Below, in pieces: positions 22,962 through 34,122 of a stretch of 64,000 nt of DNA; position 1 is the first letter of the stretch; the number at the start of each line of letters is the position of its first letter. The translations under genes were made by a program, and so were the position numbers. The stretch spans positions 5,352,130 to 5,416,129 of the forward strand of contig OY986966.1 of the NCBI GenBank assembly GCA_963920575.1, written 5' to 3'. The DNA comes from Narthecium ossifragum (Eukaryota > Streptophyta > Magnoliopsida > Dioscoreales > Nartheciaceae). A model generated the notes under the pieces. The model saw nothing but the letters and a program-made list of their open reading frames with translations, had not been told where the DNA came from and did not search any database.

Positions 22962-24554
22962 TCAATCGAGGAGGGGTTGCTAAAAATGAATATGCTACTT
23001 TTTCTTAAATCATGGTATATGCTTACCACCCTTCTCCGATTAAAGAATAAAAGAAACTTAATTACAAGCTCGTTAAGCTTCTGCTGTAAAGAACTCAGGT
23101 CAAGATTATCTGGATAGAAATCACTGGGGAGAAATGGAGGTCATTTCCTCACATAAACATCCGAGATGTCTATTCATCAACTCCAGGTGTGACTATCATC
23201 CAACCATCAACCCAGTTTGTATCCATCAAGTGGAGTAAACAGCAAGAATAAACCATCCAGCTATTTAGAATTTAAAGTTCTGAAATAAAAAAATATCAAA
23301 TCTACAGTTGTTATGTATTACATCTTGAGAACACCCCAAAATTCCAAAACTCCATGCCATGCATTTTCCAGGAAAGAATAGCAAGAGAGTGAACTCTATA
23401 AGTCAAGGTTTGGAGGAAAGCATAGAGGGATTAGCTCTGAGCTGACAATAGTATACCTCATACCAAAACTGGTAAAAATTGGCAAAAACCCATTTTATAC
23501 CATGTTAATTAGATGCTGTAATAAAACTGATATGGCATTGAGCTATGGACTCATTTGGCTTTGCTACATGCAAATCTCGTGTTTCAATTATTGGTAATAA
23601 TGGACATAAGCAATAACATATATCATAAACAATGTCAATGTTCAGAGGCAGACAATGATAGACCATAAAATCGAATGGTATTTACTATTTCAATGGTAAA
23701 GCATTGGATGAAGTTGCTTAAATGAAACAAGTAACTGCCTTTCTCATTTCCTAAAACATGTTCATACTAGATAAGTTTGACATAAAAGAATGAAAAATAT
23801 GAGGGTCATGCCAATAAGTGAAAAAACTCATACCTGTTGATCTCTTCATCTGTCCGCATCACCTTTTCATTGGACCGTGCCCTCAAATGATCGAACTTGA
23901 TCCAACTGAAGCAAAAATGTATAGCTTAAGGTAAAATCCGAGTGAAGCCTAAACAGAAAATAGAGCAAAAGTTCTATGACGCTCTTGAGAGAAAAATTCT
24001 ACATCCTGCCAGGAAAGAAGCCAAGAGCATGCCTCCATTCCACTTGCTCCTATGTGCAAAATGGCTGCCATTGATAACGAATTGAGCAGCCAGTAGAAAA
24101 ACAGCATCCTTCACAACAATTAGGAAACACAACTAGCTATGCAGCATGAGCTGAAGATACACAAAAAATTACATACTCATAAAATTCAGCTTAAATTGTT
24201 ATAACAAAAGAAAGAAGCAAAACAGCTGCTCATGCCGCATATTGAGCATTGTTATTAACATACTAATGACTGCTGGAACTGCTCCAACTACACCATCACA
24301 GTTAACAAGAAATTGCACACGACCATCATGACTTTTGAACCCAAAAATTTCCCACGGTTTTCTTTCCATTGATACAACCAGAAGCTACCCTAATACAACT
24401 CAGACCAACTGAGACTCCATTTCTACATACATCATAGTGGCTAGTCACTCCACAGACATTGCAGGTTTACCTCCCCATCATATCTACTTGCCCATCATAA
24501 TCCATAGCCGCATTCAAGCGCTCAATGGCCAATTGTCCAGCAGGATTGGTTTTT
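22962..24554 (-). CDS. Unrecognised spliced gene, C-terminal exons only
   Basis: Four short minus-strand exons with correct GT-AG borders and matching phases encode one continuous peptide: 24471-24554 (NPAGQLAIERLNAAMDYDGQ then VDMMG), 23834-23905 (WIKFDHLRARSNEKVMRTDE then EIN), 23066-23123 (DFYPDNLDLSSLQQKLNEL) and 22962-22979 (QPLLD, stop). The exon phases agree at each junction (2, 2 and 0), which is unlikely by chance. The first listed exon begins inside a codon, so at least one upstream exon is required, but no in-frame partner is visible in the 140 bp before the THA8-like gene. I do not recognise the family. Either the 5' part lies beyond the THA8-like gene, or it was lost. Confidence 0.55.
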
Positions 24555-24692
24555 CTATAAGATGGTCAAAGAATTCCTTGACATAGATAACAATTAGGTA
24601 CCTCGATATGCTTCAAGGTTCTGCAGCATCCCTATAGAAATCAAAAGCCAATTTTGCAGCTGACCAGTGTCACTCCAGAAAGGAGCATTTCA

Positions 24693-25424
24693 TCAAACAT
24701 GTATTGGTTCGTTCACGACACCACCATCCAACCATGCCTTATAGTCTCTCTCCACTTCATCAGCCGCCGCCTCCTGGTCCAACTTCCTCAACCCTCTGAT
24801 ACAAAGCTTATACAAGAACTCATCGAGCTCCCACCCTGTTCTCTTCGCCACCCCATATATCTCCCTCACCGCTTCACCTTTCCCCGCGGTGATCAATGAC
24901 TTCACGACCTTCGCTAACCCTCTCGTATCCTTATCCTTCTTAAAGTTAGACGACTCCATCTCCGCCATCAGATCCACCACCGACGCGTCGATCTCGGTTT
25001 CCATCCCGTGCCGCGCGAGGGACACAATCATGTCTGCGTATAACGTGAGATCGTACCAGAGCTCACGACGGATGGAGAGGAAGACCGAGAGGGCGAGTCG
25101 GGGTTGGTTTTGGCGGTTTAGCTCGCCGAGGACGGAGAGGAGGTCGGCTTTGATGAGGCGGGGAAGGGTGGTGGTGAGGACGGAGGAGAGCTTGGAAGGG
25201 TCTTTCTGGGTGCGCTTGAGGGCTTGGATGGCGAGAATGGCCTCCGTGCTTAGCGTGCGGCCTCGGATGAGCGGGCCGCGGTTGTCGCGAGGTCCGCAGA
25301 TGATGGCGGAGGAGGGATTGTTGGGGCGGCGGCGGAGTTGGGGAGGGGTTATTTGTGGGAAGGGAAGGCGGTGAAGGGAGGAGAGGGGAGGAGGCGTTTG
25401 GAGGAGAAGCGGCGCCGTGGCCAT
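24693..25424 (-). CDS. Protein THYLAKOID ASSEMBLY 8-like (short PPR protein, chloroplast)
   Basis: A single-exon frame of 243 residues. The first 50 residues are Pro/Leu/Arg-rich with few acidic residues (MATAPLLLQTPPPLSSLHRL), fitting a plastid transit peptide. The body is helical PPR-like: TLSTEAILAIQALKRTQKDP, LPRLIKADLLSVLGELNRQN, LALSVFLSIRRELWYDLTLY, then GKGEAVREIYGVAKRTGWEL and LCIRGLRKLDQEAAADEVER. These match the THA8/THA8-like group, small PPR proteins with few repeats that assist splicing of particular chloroplast introns. Length and absence of introns agree with the family. GC content is high in the transit region. I cannot tell THA8 from THA8L. Confidence 0.82.
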   Translation of the reverse strand: MATAPLLLQTPPPLSSLHRLPFPQITPPQLRRRPNNPSSAIICGPRDNRGPLIRGRTLSTEAILAIQALKRTQKDPSKLSSVLTTTLPRLIKADLLSVLGELNRQNQPRLALSVFLSIRRELWYDLTLYADMIVSLARHGMETEIDASVVDLMAEMESSNFKKDKDTRGLAKVVKSLITAGKGEAVREIYGVAKRTGWELDEFLYKLCIRGLRKLDQEAAADEVERDYKAWLDGGVVNEPIHV

Positions 25425-25869
25425 TTTCCGGTGGGTGGTTACCCAAAAAAGGATGTGAGGACTCGGGGATAAATATCATGGGATTCTGTCACAGGATACG
25501 ATCAATCTGGACCGCCGATTTGATCGGAAAAACCAATCAACACGGATGCTCTCATGGTGAGCATGGACTTTGTGGATGAAATCATCCTTATAAAAGACTA
25601 TGGTTATAAGTAAAATTTTTGTTAAACTATGTGATGGAAGAATGTCCTAAATGGAGCCTATGTGACGTCTATGTGACATGATAATCCTAAGTTGAGGGGG
25701 TTTAGTGGGGAAAAATGTTTCCCAGCCAACCGTCCTTTGGTTGGCTCTCAGCCAATCTGACGTGGCTGATATGGATTGGCGACACGTGGCTGGGAAATCG
25801 ACGGTGGAGAAATATTACCCAGTCACCCACCTTTAGTTGCCCTAGCCGACCTCCACTTCTCCTCTTCTC

Positions 25870-26600
25870 CTCCTTCTCCCGTCGAGCTCCCATTCTCCTC
25901 ATCCCACTGGCGGTGCTCTCCTCCGTCGCGGGCTACTCCACCCGACCTCCTCCCGGCGGCTCCTCCACTCGGACCTCGCCTCCTCAACCCAGACCTCCGC
26001 CCAGTTCCTCCCGGTTTCTCCTAGACCGGCGGATGCTCCCCAGACCTCCTCCCGGCGGATCCTCCCCATACCTCCTCCCGGCGGCGGCTCCTCCACCTAG
26101 ACCTCCTCATGGTTTCTCCTCCACCCGGACCTCCATCGATCTACGCATCTCCCGGCGGCTCCTCCACCCAGGCCTCCCCAGAGCTCCTCCCGGCGGCTCC
26201 TCCACCCATACCTCCTCCCGGTGGCTCCTCCACCCAGTCCTCCCCCCGACGGCTCCTCCACCCAGACCTCCTCCCGGCGGCTCCTCCACCCAGTCCTCCT
26301 CCCGGCGGCTCCTCCACTCAGCGACTCCTCCACCCAGACCTCTTCCCGGCGGCTCCTCCACCCAGTCATCCTCCCGACGGCTCCTCCACCCGGCGGCTCC
26401 TCCACCCAATCATCCTCCCGACGGCTCCTCCACCCAGTCCTCCTCCCGGCGGCTCCTCCACCCAGATCTCCTCCTAGCGGCTCCTCCACCCAGACCTCCT
26501 CCCGGCGGCTCCTCCACCCAGTCCTCCTCCCCGCGGCTCCTCCACCCGGACCTCCATTGATCTACGCAGCTCCCGGTGGCAGTGGCTCCTCCATCGATCT
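25870..26600. repeat. Left TIR tandem array, about 27-bp GC-rich units
   Basis: Units like CGGCGGCTCCTCCACCCAG followed by TCCTCCTCC repeat about twenty times, with single-base changes. Because the unit length is a multiple of three and lacks stop codons, long proline/serine-rich frames exist on both strands; they are not considered genes. The right TIR (34280-34600) holds a shorter version in inverse orientation. Confidence 0.85.
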
Positions 26601-26945
26601 AGCTTGCAGCGGCTTCAACCTCGATCATTCTCCGACTAACTGCTTCCACCGCGGTGCTGCTAGTGCTCTCCGATCGACATAGACCTCAGGTTAGTGATCT
26701 GATTTTTTATTTCCTAGTTAAAACATGTTAGTGATCTGATTGAATTCATAGCTCCATCATAGATGTAGTATGCACCATTTCAAGAGTTCTGTTTCAGTTC
26801 TAATGCAGTATATTTCAAGTGGAATATTAACAATAGATGTAGCAATTCTTGTTATTGAGTTCTCTTTTTAGCTTCAATTTCAACATATATTAATGTGTTA
26901 TCTTCTATGTTATTAATGCTTATGTTAGACACACGGTTAGAGATT

Positions 26946-29881
26946 ATGGCTACAAGTTCATCGAATTCAAAGGCAGATGAAGCAAATGATCTTTTGTTGC
27001 CGAATCATTCTAATGTCACAATGGGCATGTGTGAAATAGTTGAAGAACCTAAATGTGGAATGATATTTGATTCTGTAGAGCAGCTTGTACAGTATTACAG
27101 ACTTTATGGTAGTCAAATTGGATTTTCTACGGCCAAGAGAAGCCGAAAGTTGGATGATAATGGAAATCTAAAACATATAACTCTAGTGTGTTCTCGTGCA
27201 AGGAAATCACAATCAAATGCAAATAACACACTACAGATGCATCCCACATGCAAGACAGATTGTCAGGCTAGGTTGCATGCTTTGGGAGGTGTTGATGGGA
27301 GGTTGGTAGTCTTCACAATCGTAACAGAACATAACCATACACTTAGCCCTTCTAAAACAAGGTTTTTCCCATGTAACAAGATCATAGATAGAAAAGCGAA
27401 AAGAAGGCTCGAATTAAATGATCAGGCTGGCATTCCAATGTGTCGGAATTTCAATACATTTGTGGTTGAAGCAGGTGGGTATGAAAATTTAACATTTGGA
27501 GAGCGGGATTGTCGAAATCATATTAGTAAGGCCCGACGTCTGAGGCTAGGTGAAGGTGATGCCAAGGCTGTTTTTGCTTATTTTCAAAAGATGCATGCAA
27601 AGAATTCAAATTTCTTCTGTGCTTTTGATCTTGATGATGACTCTATGATTCAGAATTTGTTTTGGGCAGATGCGCGTAGCATGGCAGCCTTTGAATACTT
27701 TGGAGATGTGATAACCTTCGATATCACCTATCTCTCTAACAAATATGACATGCCGTTTGCTCCATTTGTAGGAGTGAACCATCATGGGCAATCGATTCTC
27801 CTGGGATGTGGATTGTTATCCACTGAGGATACAAAGTCCTTCACCTGGCTGTTTGAGAGTTGGATTACATGCATGTCCGGCTATCCGAATGCTATAATTA
27901 CGGATCAGGATCGTGCAATCACTAAAGCAGTTGAGATAGTTTTTTCAAGAAGCAGGCATCAATGGTTTTGTGGCATATACTGAAGAAAGTGCAAGAGAAA
28001 CTTCGTGGATATGGCGATAAATATGATGCTATCAGATCATCTTTGTTGAATGTTGTTTATGATTCATTGACTGCATATGAATTCGAGGACAGATGGAAAA
28101 GTATGATTGAGGAATATGAGCTTGGAGGCAATGATGGTTGAAAGGACTCTATGAAGCTAGACAACGATGGGTTCCAGCCTTTGTCAAGGACACTTTTTGG
28201 GCAGGAATGTCTACTACACAACGCAGTGAGAGTATGAATGCGTTCTTTGATGGTTTTGTTAATTCGAAGATTTCGCTCATGCAATTTGTTGAACAATATG
28301 ATAATGCTTTACGAAGTAAAGTAGAAAAGGAAACGCATGCAGATTACATATCATTCCACAAGAATATTTCTTGTATTACAAAATTTTCATTTAAAAAACA
28401 GTTACAAAAAGTCTATATAATTGTCAAATTCAAAGATTTTCAAAAAGAGGTAAGATGCAAAACATATTATCATGTGTTACATATTGACAATCAAGAAGGC
28501 GCGGCTCTTTTTGTCATAGAAGAGATGAATCTTGATTCTGAAAGATGCAAAAAAATCAATGTATGCTATGTGGAGTATGGGTGTCAAATATATTGTCAAT
28601 GTCGATTGTTTGAGCATCGAGGTATATTGTGCCGCCATGCAATAACTGTCATGTAATATTAGAAGATATTCCACATGCCAGATCGTTACATCTTAAACAT
28701 GTGGAGAAAGGATACTCCCCGGCGTCATTCACGGATGAGAGTGGGCTATGGTGGGTTAGACCCTATACCTGAAATGCAACGATACGACATGATGTTTTCA
28801 AAGTTCAGTGAGGCAGCAGACATGGGTGTACAAACAGATAAAAGGTGCACCATAGCGTTGGATGGCCTAACGGACTTGTGTCATAAGTTGTTTATCACAG
28901 ACGTTGAAGGTGATAACGATGCTAATCATGGAATTCCTCCAGAAGCAATGTCAAGCTTCGATGACAAATGTCTTAATGAGGTTAGAGTTAATAGTCCTCT
29001 CAGAGTGCGAGGCAAAGGAAGGCCGCCGGAAAAAAGAAAAGAATCGAAAATGGACAAGGTTGTTCGTAGCCTTAAACTCAAGGGGAAGAAGCAAAATGTA
29101 AGCACAAAACTATATGTTTTTAACACAAACTTTGATTATGTTATAGCTAACCTTGACATGATTTGATTATCCTGATTTAAATTACAGGTTAAAAGAGATA
29201 GACAATATGATGATGTGAATCAATCAATAACATCGACAACGGAGGTTTTTGGCACACAAGAGAGCATGAATATGGGACCACAAGTGCATGAACCGTCTCA
29301 TGTTGCCTCTGGCTTCACTTATCCGCAATATAATTATGTAAGTTTTAAATATTTACATCACATGTTATTTATCTGATAGTTATTAGGGTGGAGATGCATA
29401 CAAACCTGAATTAAAGTAATCATGCATACAAACCTGGTTTCAAGCTCTGTCCATGTCCACAAATCCATAGCTGCAGAGCTTTCATGGATCAAAACTATAA
29501 CTTTGCTACTTTGGTGACCTTTCAAAGCTACTATACAATCCATGGCAGCGGTTGATGTGTTCAAGGATCAGTGAGGGCTCCTGATGTGGTGAGGGGTCAT
29601 TGACTCACTAGCCTGTTGGGGCTTATTTATTCTTAAAAAAAATATTTAAAGCCAGCAACAGGTTTCCTGTAATCTTATCATGACTAGGAATCTGATTTCC
29701 TGTACTCTTATCATGACTAGGAATCTGATTTCCTGTACTCTTATCATGACTAGGAATCTGATTTCCTGTACTCTTATCATGACTAGGAATCTGATTTGCT
29801 AATTTAATGCTTTTCATGTAGGAATTCCAACAGAGAAGCATGTATGAGTCGTCTCATAATTACAACGATAGAGAATTGTGA
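26946..29881 (+). pseudogene. FAR1/FRS-type MULE transposase of MULE-2, frameshifted
   Basis: Exons 26946-29097, 29188-29337 and 29822-29881 would give about 788 residues, the usual FAR1-RELATED size. The N-terminal FAR1 zinc domain (YYRLYGSQIGFSTAKRSRKL, CKTDCQARLHALGG, VTEHNHTLSPSKTR) is followed by the MULE core (ITFDITYLSNKYDMPFAPFV, IITDQDRAITKAVEI), then the AGMSTTQRSESMNAFFDGFV region and a SWIM motif CQCRLFEHRGILCRH. Three lesions break it: one-base losses near 27965 (HQWFCGIY and stop instead of W.LWHILKK) and near 28135 (NDG, stop), and a disrupted stretch with stops at about 28652-28665. The C-terminus (RGKGRPPEKRKE, then NYNDREL) is intact. The start is the ATG just after the TIR-borne leader. 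Not functional as it stands. Confidence 0.85.
29662..29797. repeat. 33-bp tandem repeat in the transposase last intron
   Basis: About four near-identical copies of a 33-bp unit containing ATCATGACTAGGAATCTGAT and TTCCTGTACTCTT. The array lies within the intron 29338-29821 of the MULE-2 transposase. Confidence 0.85.
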
Positions 29882-30610
29882 TTGTGGCTTGCACTTTGAG
29901 TTCCATATTAACAGTTGTTTGTACTTCATTGTATGATAAACGTGACATACTTCTATTTTTCATTAGTAAATGTGTGACTGAATGGTTGTTCTTAATTCAG
30001 TGTCTGTGATGGTGTACCTCGTATTTTTTTTGGAGAGTGTACCTCGTATTTTGTGATGGAGTAAATGTGTGATTGAATGGTTGTTCTTAATTCAGTGTCT
30101 GTGATGGTGTATCTCGTATTTTGTTTTGAAGGGTGTACCTCGTATTTTGTTCTTCTATTTCAACCAATTGTATGCACTTGATGCTATATCAAATATACAA
30201 AGGAAATGTTGCCAAAATTTTCTCCAAATATGTACAAAGGAAAGGTGGATGAGCAGAATATAAGCTACTATAGTTTCTCCAAATTCCTGAAGCAAGCATA
30301 TGATTAAGCAAGATCAATAGGAAATGTAAAAAAATTTGCAAGATCGAAGCATATGTACAACATCATTTGTACAATTTCCTTTACTACTATACATCTCTCA
30401 GATCACATCGCAAAGTTCATAAAACCAGCTTCTTTCTTTGAACCAGAAAAGTAAATAGCAGTCCACACCTTTCATTCATTTGTATAATCAATTTTGACCA
30501 CCAAAAGCCCACTTAAAAGAGACGTTACCATAACAATTTGTATAATCAATTTTGACCATCAGTTACAAAACTATTTTTACAAAAATTGCCGTTACCACAA
30601 CAACTAGAAT
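29882..30610. other. Spacer between convergent MULE-2 genes
   Basis: AT-rich, with repeated phrases such as GTACCTCGTATTTTG (three occurrences between 30012 and 30150). No coding potential was seen. It probably holds the 3' ends of the transposase and GRF transcripts. Confidence 0.5.
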
Positions 30611-30892
30611 CTAAGTGACGATGCACATTTCACATAATTGGTCGCGCATCACTTGGACGTTAAGGCCCAATGTGTCATCCGTGACTTCACTAGCGCTTGG
30701 TTGTGCTTTAGGAGCGGAACGTAGAACGTCTTCCCAAATTAAAAAACCACAACCATCACGACGATTCGAACACGCATAAAAGATGCGACCGGGATTTTTC
30801 GAAGTGCTGAAGGTTCGTCGCACGACGTTGAGCCCACACCTACACCTTAGCGTAAGTGGCCGACGAGATGCAGATGACGACGATTGCGACAT
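30611..30892 (-). CDS. GRF-type zinc finger protein encoded within MULE-2
   Basis: A 93-residue frame starts MSQSSSSASRRPLTLRCRCG, followed by LNVVRRTFSTSKNPGRIFYA and CSNRRDGCGFLIWEDVL. The spacing CRCG ... T.KNPGR.FYAC....GC.FL.WED is the zf-GRF signature, a zinc-binding module found in nucleases and topoisomerases and in many short plant proteins. It is convergent with the transposase and fully open, unlike the transposase. A role as an accessory DNA-binding factor for the element is inference from position only. It may have a further 3' exon, as GRF proteins are often longer with a coiled-coil end. Confidence 0.75.
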   Translation of the reverse strand: MSQSSSSASRRPLTLRCRCGLNVVRRTFSTSKNPGRIFYACSNRRDGCGFLIWEDVLRSAPKAQPSASEVTDDTLGLNVQVMRDQLCEMCIVT

Positions 30893-31853
30893 CCTTCATT
30901 TTATTGCAAGAATAGTAAGCAATAAATAAAACTAATCATAATAGTTACAATTTCCAACGCATATTACGTATAAAAATTGATATTATACATATACATATGG
31001 CACACAACACATGAGCATCTCTACCAAAAATTTAGCAAGTTATAAAACAGTAGATGCTAGATGCTAGATGCTGGCAATTAAACTTTCTTTTGGCAATGAA
31101 CAACATCCTTGCTTAAACAGTAGATGCTAGATGCTGCGTAAAAAAGAGCTTGTAGTGGTTAATGGTTGCACTTGCTTTGGATATGGAATTAAATGAACCA
31201 AGATTGCCATACTTTATTGGCTAGGAATCATAAGAAGGCATCTCTGTTCTCCCTATTCCTATTTCTCTCAAGTACCTCATAACTGACTAACTTAAAAGCA
31301 CCTCACTGATCATTGAATTTTGCCTGTTAGAAAGCCCATAGACATGATAGCATCTTCACCACTGTTAAAGGAAAGAAGAAGAAAAAACACATCATGCATT
31401 GTTGTATCTCTGCAGGAAAACATCACTAATGACACTATGAATGCTACATCCTGTAAAGTTATTTATGCATGCCGTTTCATAGAGGACTCATAGAAACTAT
31501 AGCATGGCAAAAATTAATAAAGTCAGAACCAAAGAAATCTATTCCGATTTTTACAAAAATAAAAACTTCCCTACGACAAACAATCCTTAATTTGAAGCCC
31601 TAAGTGATTGGGACCAGCCAAAAACAACTTTAGCCATTGAGATTAATCATAACAGGTCTAGCTCATAGATGTGAATCCAACTTTGGTGCAATTCTAAAAA
31701 TATTGTATTACATCAATCTTGCTTGCTGGAATCTGAATTATAGTAAGCATTTTTACTTTTAAGCATGGAAATAGAATTAGTGAAAGCATTTTTGCTCATA
31801 GCTGTGAATCCAACTTTGGTGCATATTGCTTGTTTTCAATCGGAGAGCACCGG
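30893..31853. other. MULE-2 internal non-coding region
   Basis: AT-rich sequence upstream of the GRF gene. Short duplications include AACAGTAGATGCTAGATGCT (near 31047 and 31117) and GTGAATCCAACTTTGGTGCA (near 31670 and 31804). The final bases before the LTR, ATCGGAGAGCACCGG, copy part of the right TIR. Confidence 0.6.
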
Positions 31854-34122
31854 TGTCGCGCCCCGACCCGCGAAAGCCCAACCGGGCCGGGTGACGCGAA
31901 CCGAAACCTAACTAAATGCCGAAATAAAGGCGAGGGGTTCCCCCCAACTTACTGATTTCACTAAACAATTCATAAGCACCCATGAATATTACAACAAATT
32001 TAAAACCTCAACAGATATAATATAATAATCCAAAACCTCAAGAAGTTACAACAGTTTATACATTATACTCTCGTAGGAGACTAACTATAACAAAAGGTGT
32101 AGAAAGTGATCACCGATCCTCAGACACCGCCAGACGCCGCCGCGCCACCAAACACCTGCCCGGTAGGGGCTACTGAAGAAGAGCTGGCGCCTGCACCTGC
32201 AAAACGCAGCCCGGGTAGGAGTGAGCATAAAGCTCAGTAGGGGTTCTACACTACGTCACATAGAAGGAAGGGGAACACAAGAGTGTCGCCCTCAAGTAAG
32301 ACATGAGTGTATACATGGGCCCCATAACCCCACCGCGTGTCCCTGAGGCCCATGATCATGGTCTTCCAGCCGAGCTGGTCACATGTCAGGTCACACTCAG
32401 TAGCAGGAAACAACACTGCTGGCCTACAAGCAAGGAACGGCACTGCAGGCGGGAAATGACACCGCTGAGTAGGCAACCCCTCTACTCAACGGTCAACACA
32501 GTGGGACACCGGCTACACTTCAGCATCCGACTTAAGGCCGACACGACCTCTATAATCATCAAGCAACATGTGTACCAGTCATCTAAGCCTATCATCAAGT
32601 TTGACTGGACACCACAATTCGAACATGTACCAAGCTACACAACCCCAGTCTTAGGGCTAAATCCGAGCTTCCAGCCTCGGGACGGCGACTCACAGATCAC
32701 CCACGCCCTAACCATGCAACTAATGCACAACAGAGAATGCATGCTATGAACATACACAAGCAAGAGGAATAGGCATGCAACAGTATGACAAGGTAGCATA
32801 CAAGTCCAACCGGATCGCTGCAGCGGTACTACCAACAGCTGCCAGCCGATCCGCAGCGGGTCCCGGCATTACGACGGTACCACGACCGTCAACCGTGGAC
32901 TCCTGCAACGGGAAGTAACCCTGAAAACTTCGATGAACAGTAAAAATATAATATTATAATCCGAGCTTATAATATTATATTCAAAACACCAAAACATTCT
33001 CTACAAGCAGCTAGTTGACCCCGTCGATCCGACATCCAAACGACGTTGGATTCAAGATCCAACTTAGACTCCAGTAGCTCTATATTCCAGGATCAACATA
33101 TCCAAAATCCATAAACATCCAACGGCTGGATTAACGGGAAAACACTAATCAAAACCGCTAATCAAAACTAACTTACCAATGCTTGCTGCAACGCAGCCCA
33201 CCCGTGCGAAAACCATAACAAATCGTAGGAAAATCAGCAAATTATGAAATCAATTGGGTTTGAGAGTAGATTCAAAGATCTATAACTCTTATGCTCATCA
33301 CAACCCAAGATCATATATGTACCGATCGGAAAACGCGCCGCAAGCCGGCTGTTCTTCAAGAACAGCAAAAACCGGAAAATCCGAGATTAATCATGCATAA
33401 ATTCTACTAAAAACTCAACCAAAGATCATGAAACTTAAACCAGAAATTATACTAAGCAAGAGGAAGCTAACAACACAAAGAACTACAAGATCTATCGGCT
33501 AGATTAAGAGAAAACCCATTAAACACTCTCATAGGTAGAAAAACCTACCGAACTGCGCTAATCCTCGGCTGATTACCCGCTAATTAGTCACCAACAAGGT
33601 TCCAAACCACTTCAGAGATCTTCCTCTCGTCGCCACGGATCCAACGAGCTTTAGAACACCCAAAACGGTGGCCGGAGGAGGGAGAACGGAGGAGAAGAAG
33701 ATGGCTGTCCTGGAAGGAAACAGAGGAAAAAAACAAAACCGCGGAAGAGAAGAAAGGAGAAGGAAGAAGAGAAGGAGAAGGAGAAGGAAGGGGAAGGCCG
33801 GGGAAGGAGGGGGAAGGTGAAGGAGAAGGTGAAGGAGAGGTCATCTCCTCTAACAACGGAGAGCGATGGTCATGCCGGTCGTCCTCGTTGCTCAACTGCT
33901 CGCTACAGTAGTTGCTCGCTACAGTAGTTGGATCGATCCAAAGGTCAAAATGCTCCTAAAAGGATCTAGTCAAACACAATCATCAATCAAAGGCTGTGTG
34001 TGCACGCGCGGGTGTGAAACAAACCGACAAGGTGCAATCTACCAAATTGCCCTTGTGGTTCACAACGAGCCACAGGCCCAACCCAGGCGGTCGACCCAGG
34101 AATGGAGGGACAGGTCCTCACA
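31854..34122 (-). mobile_element. Solo LTR of family A (copy 2) inside MULE-2
   Basis: 2269 bp starting TGTCGCGCCCCGACCCGCG and ending GGACAGGTCCTCACA, same orientation as copy 1 and similar along most of its length. No internal retroelement sequence flanks it on either side, so it is a solo LTR. The 5-bp flanks differ (ACCGG left, ACTAG right), so a clean target duplication is missing. It retains the purine-rich tract (33668-33860) but has only one GATCGATC site (33931). Confidence 0.85.

Noticed and set aside
25715..26682. Long Pro/Ser-rich open frames on both strands
   Set aside because: They are by-products of stop-free 27-bp TIR repeats; frames are open on both strands simultaneously and no known domain appears.
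200..34122. Copies 1 and 2 of LTR family A as the two LTRs of one element
   Set aside because: They have the same orientation, but 29 kb of host genes and unrelated transposons lie between; copy 2 is flanked by MULE-2 sequence on both sides.
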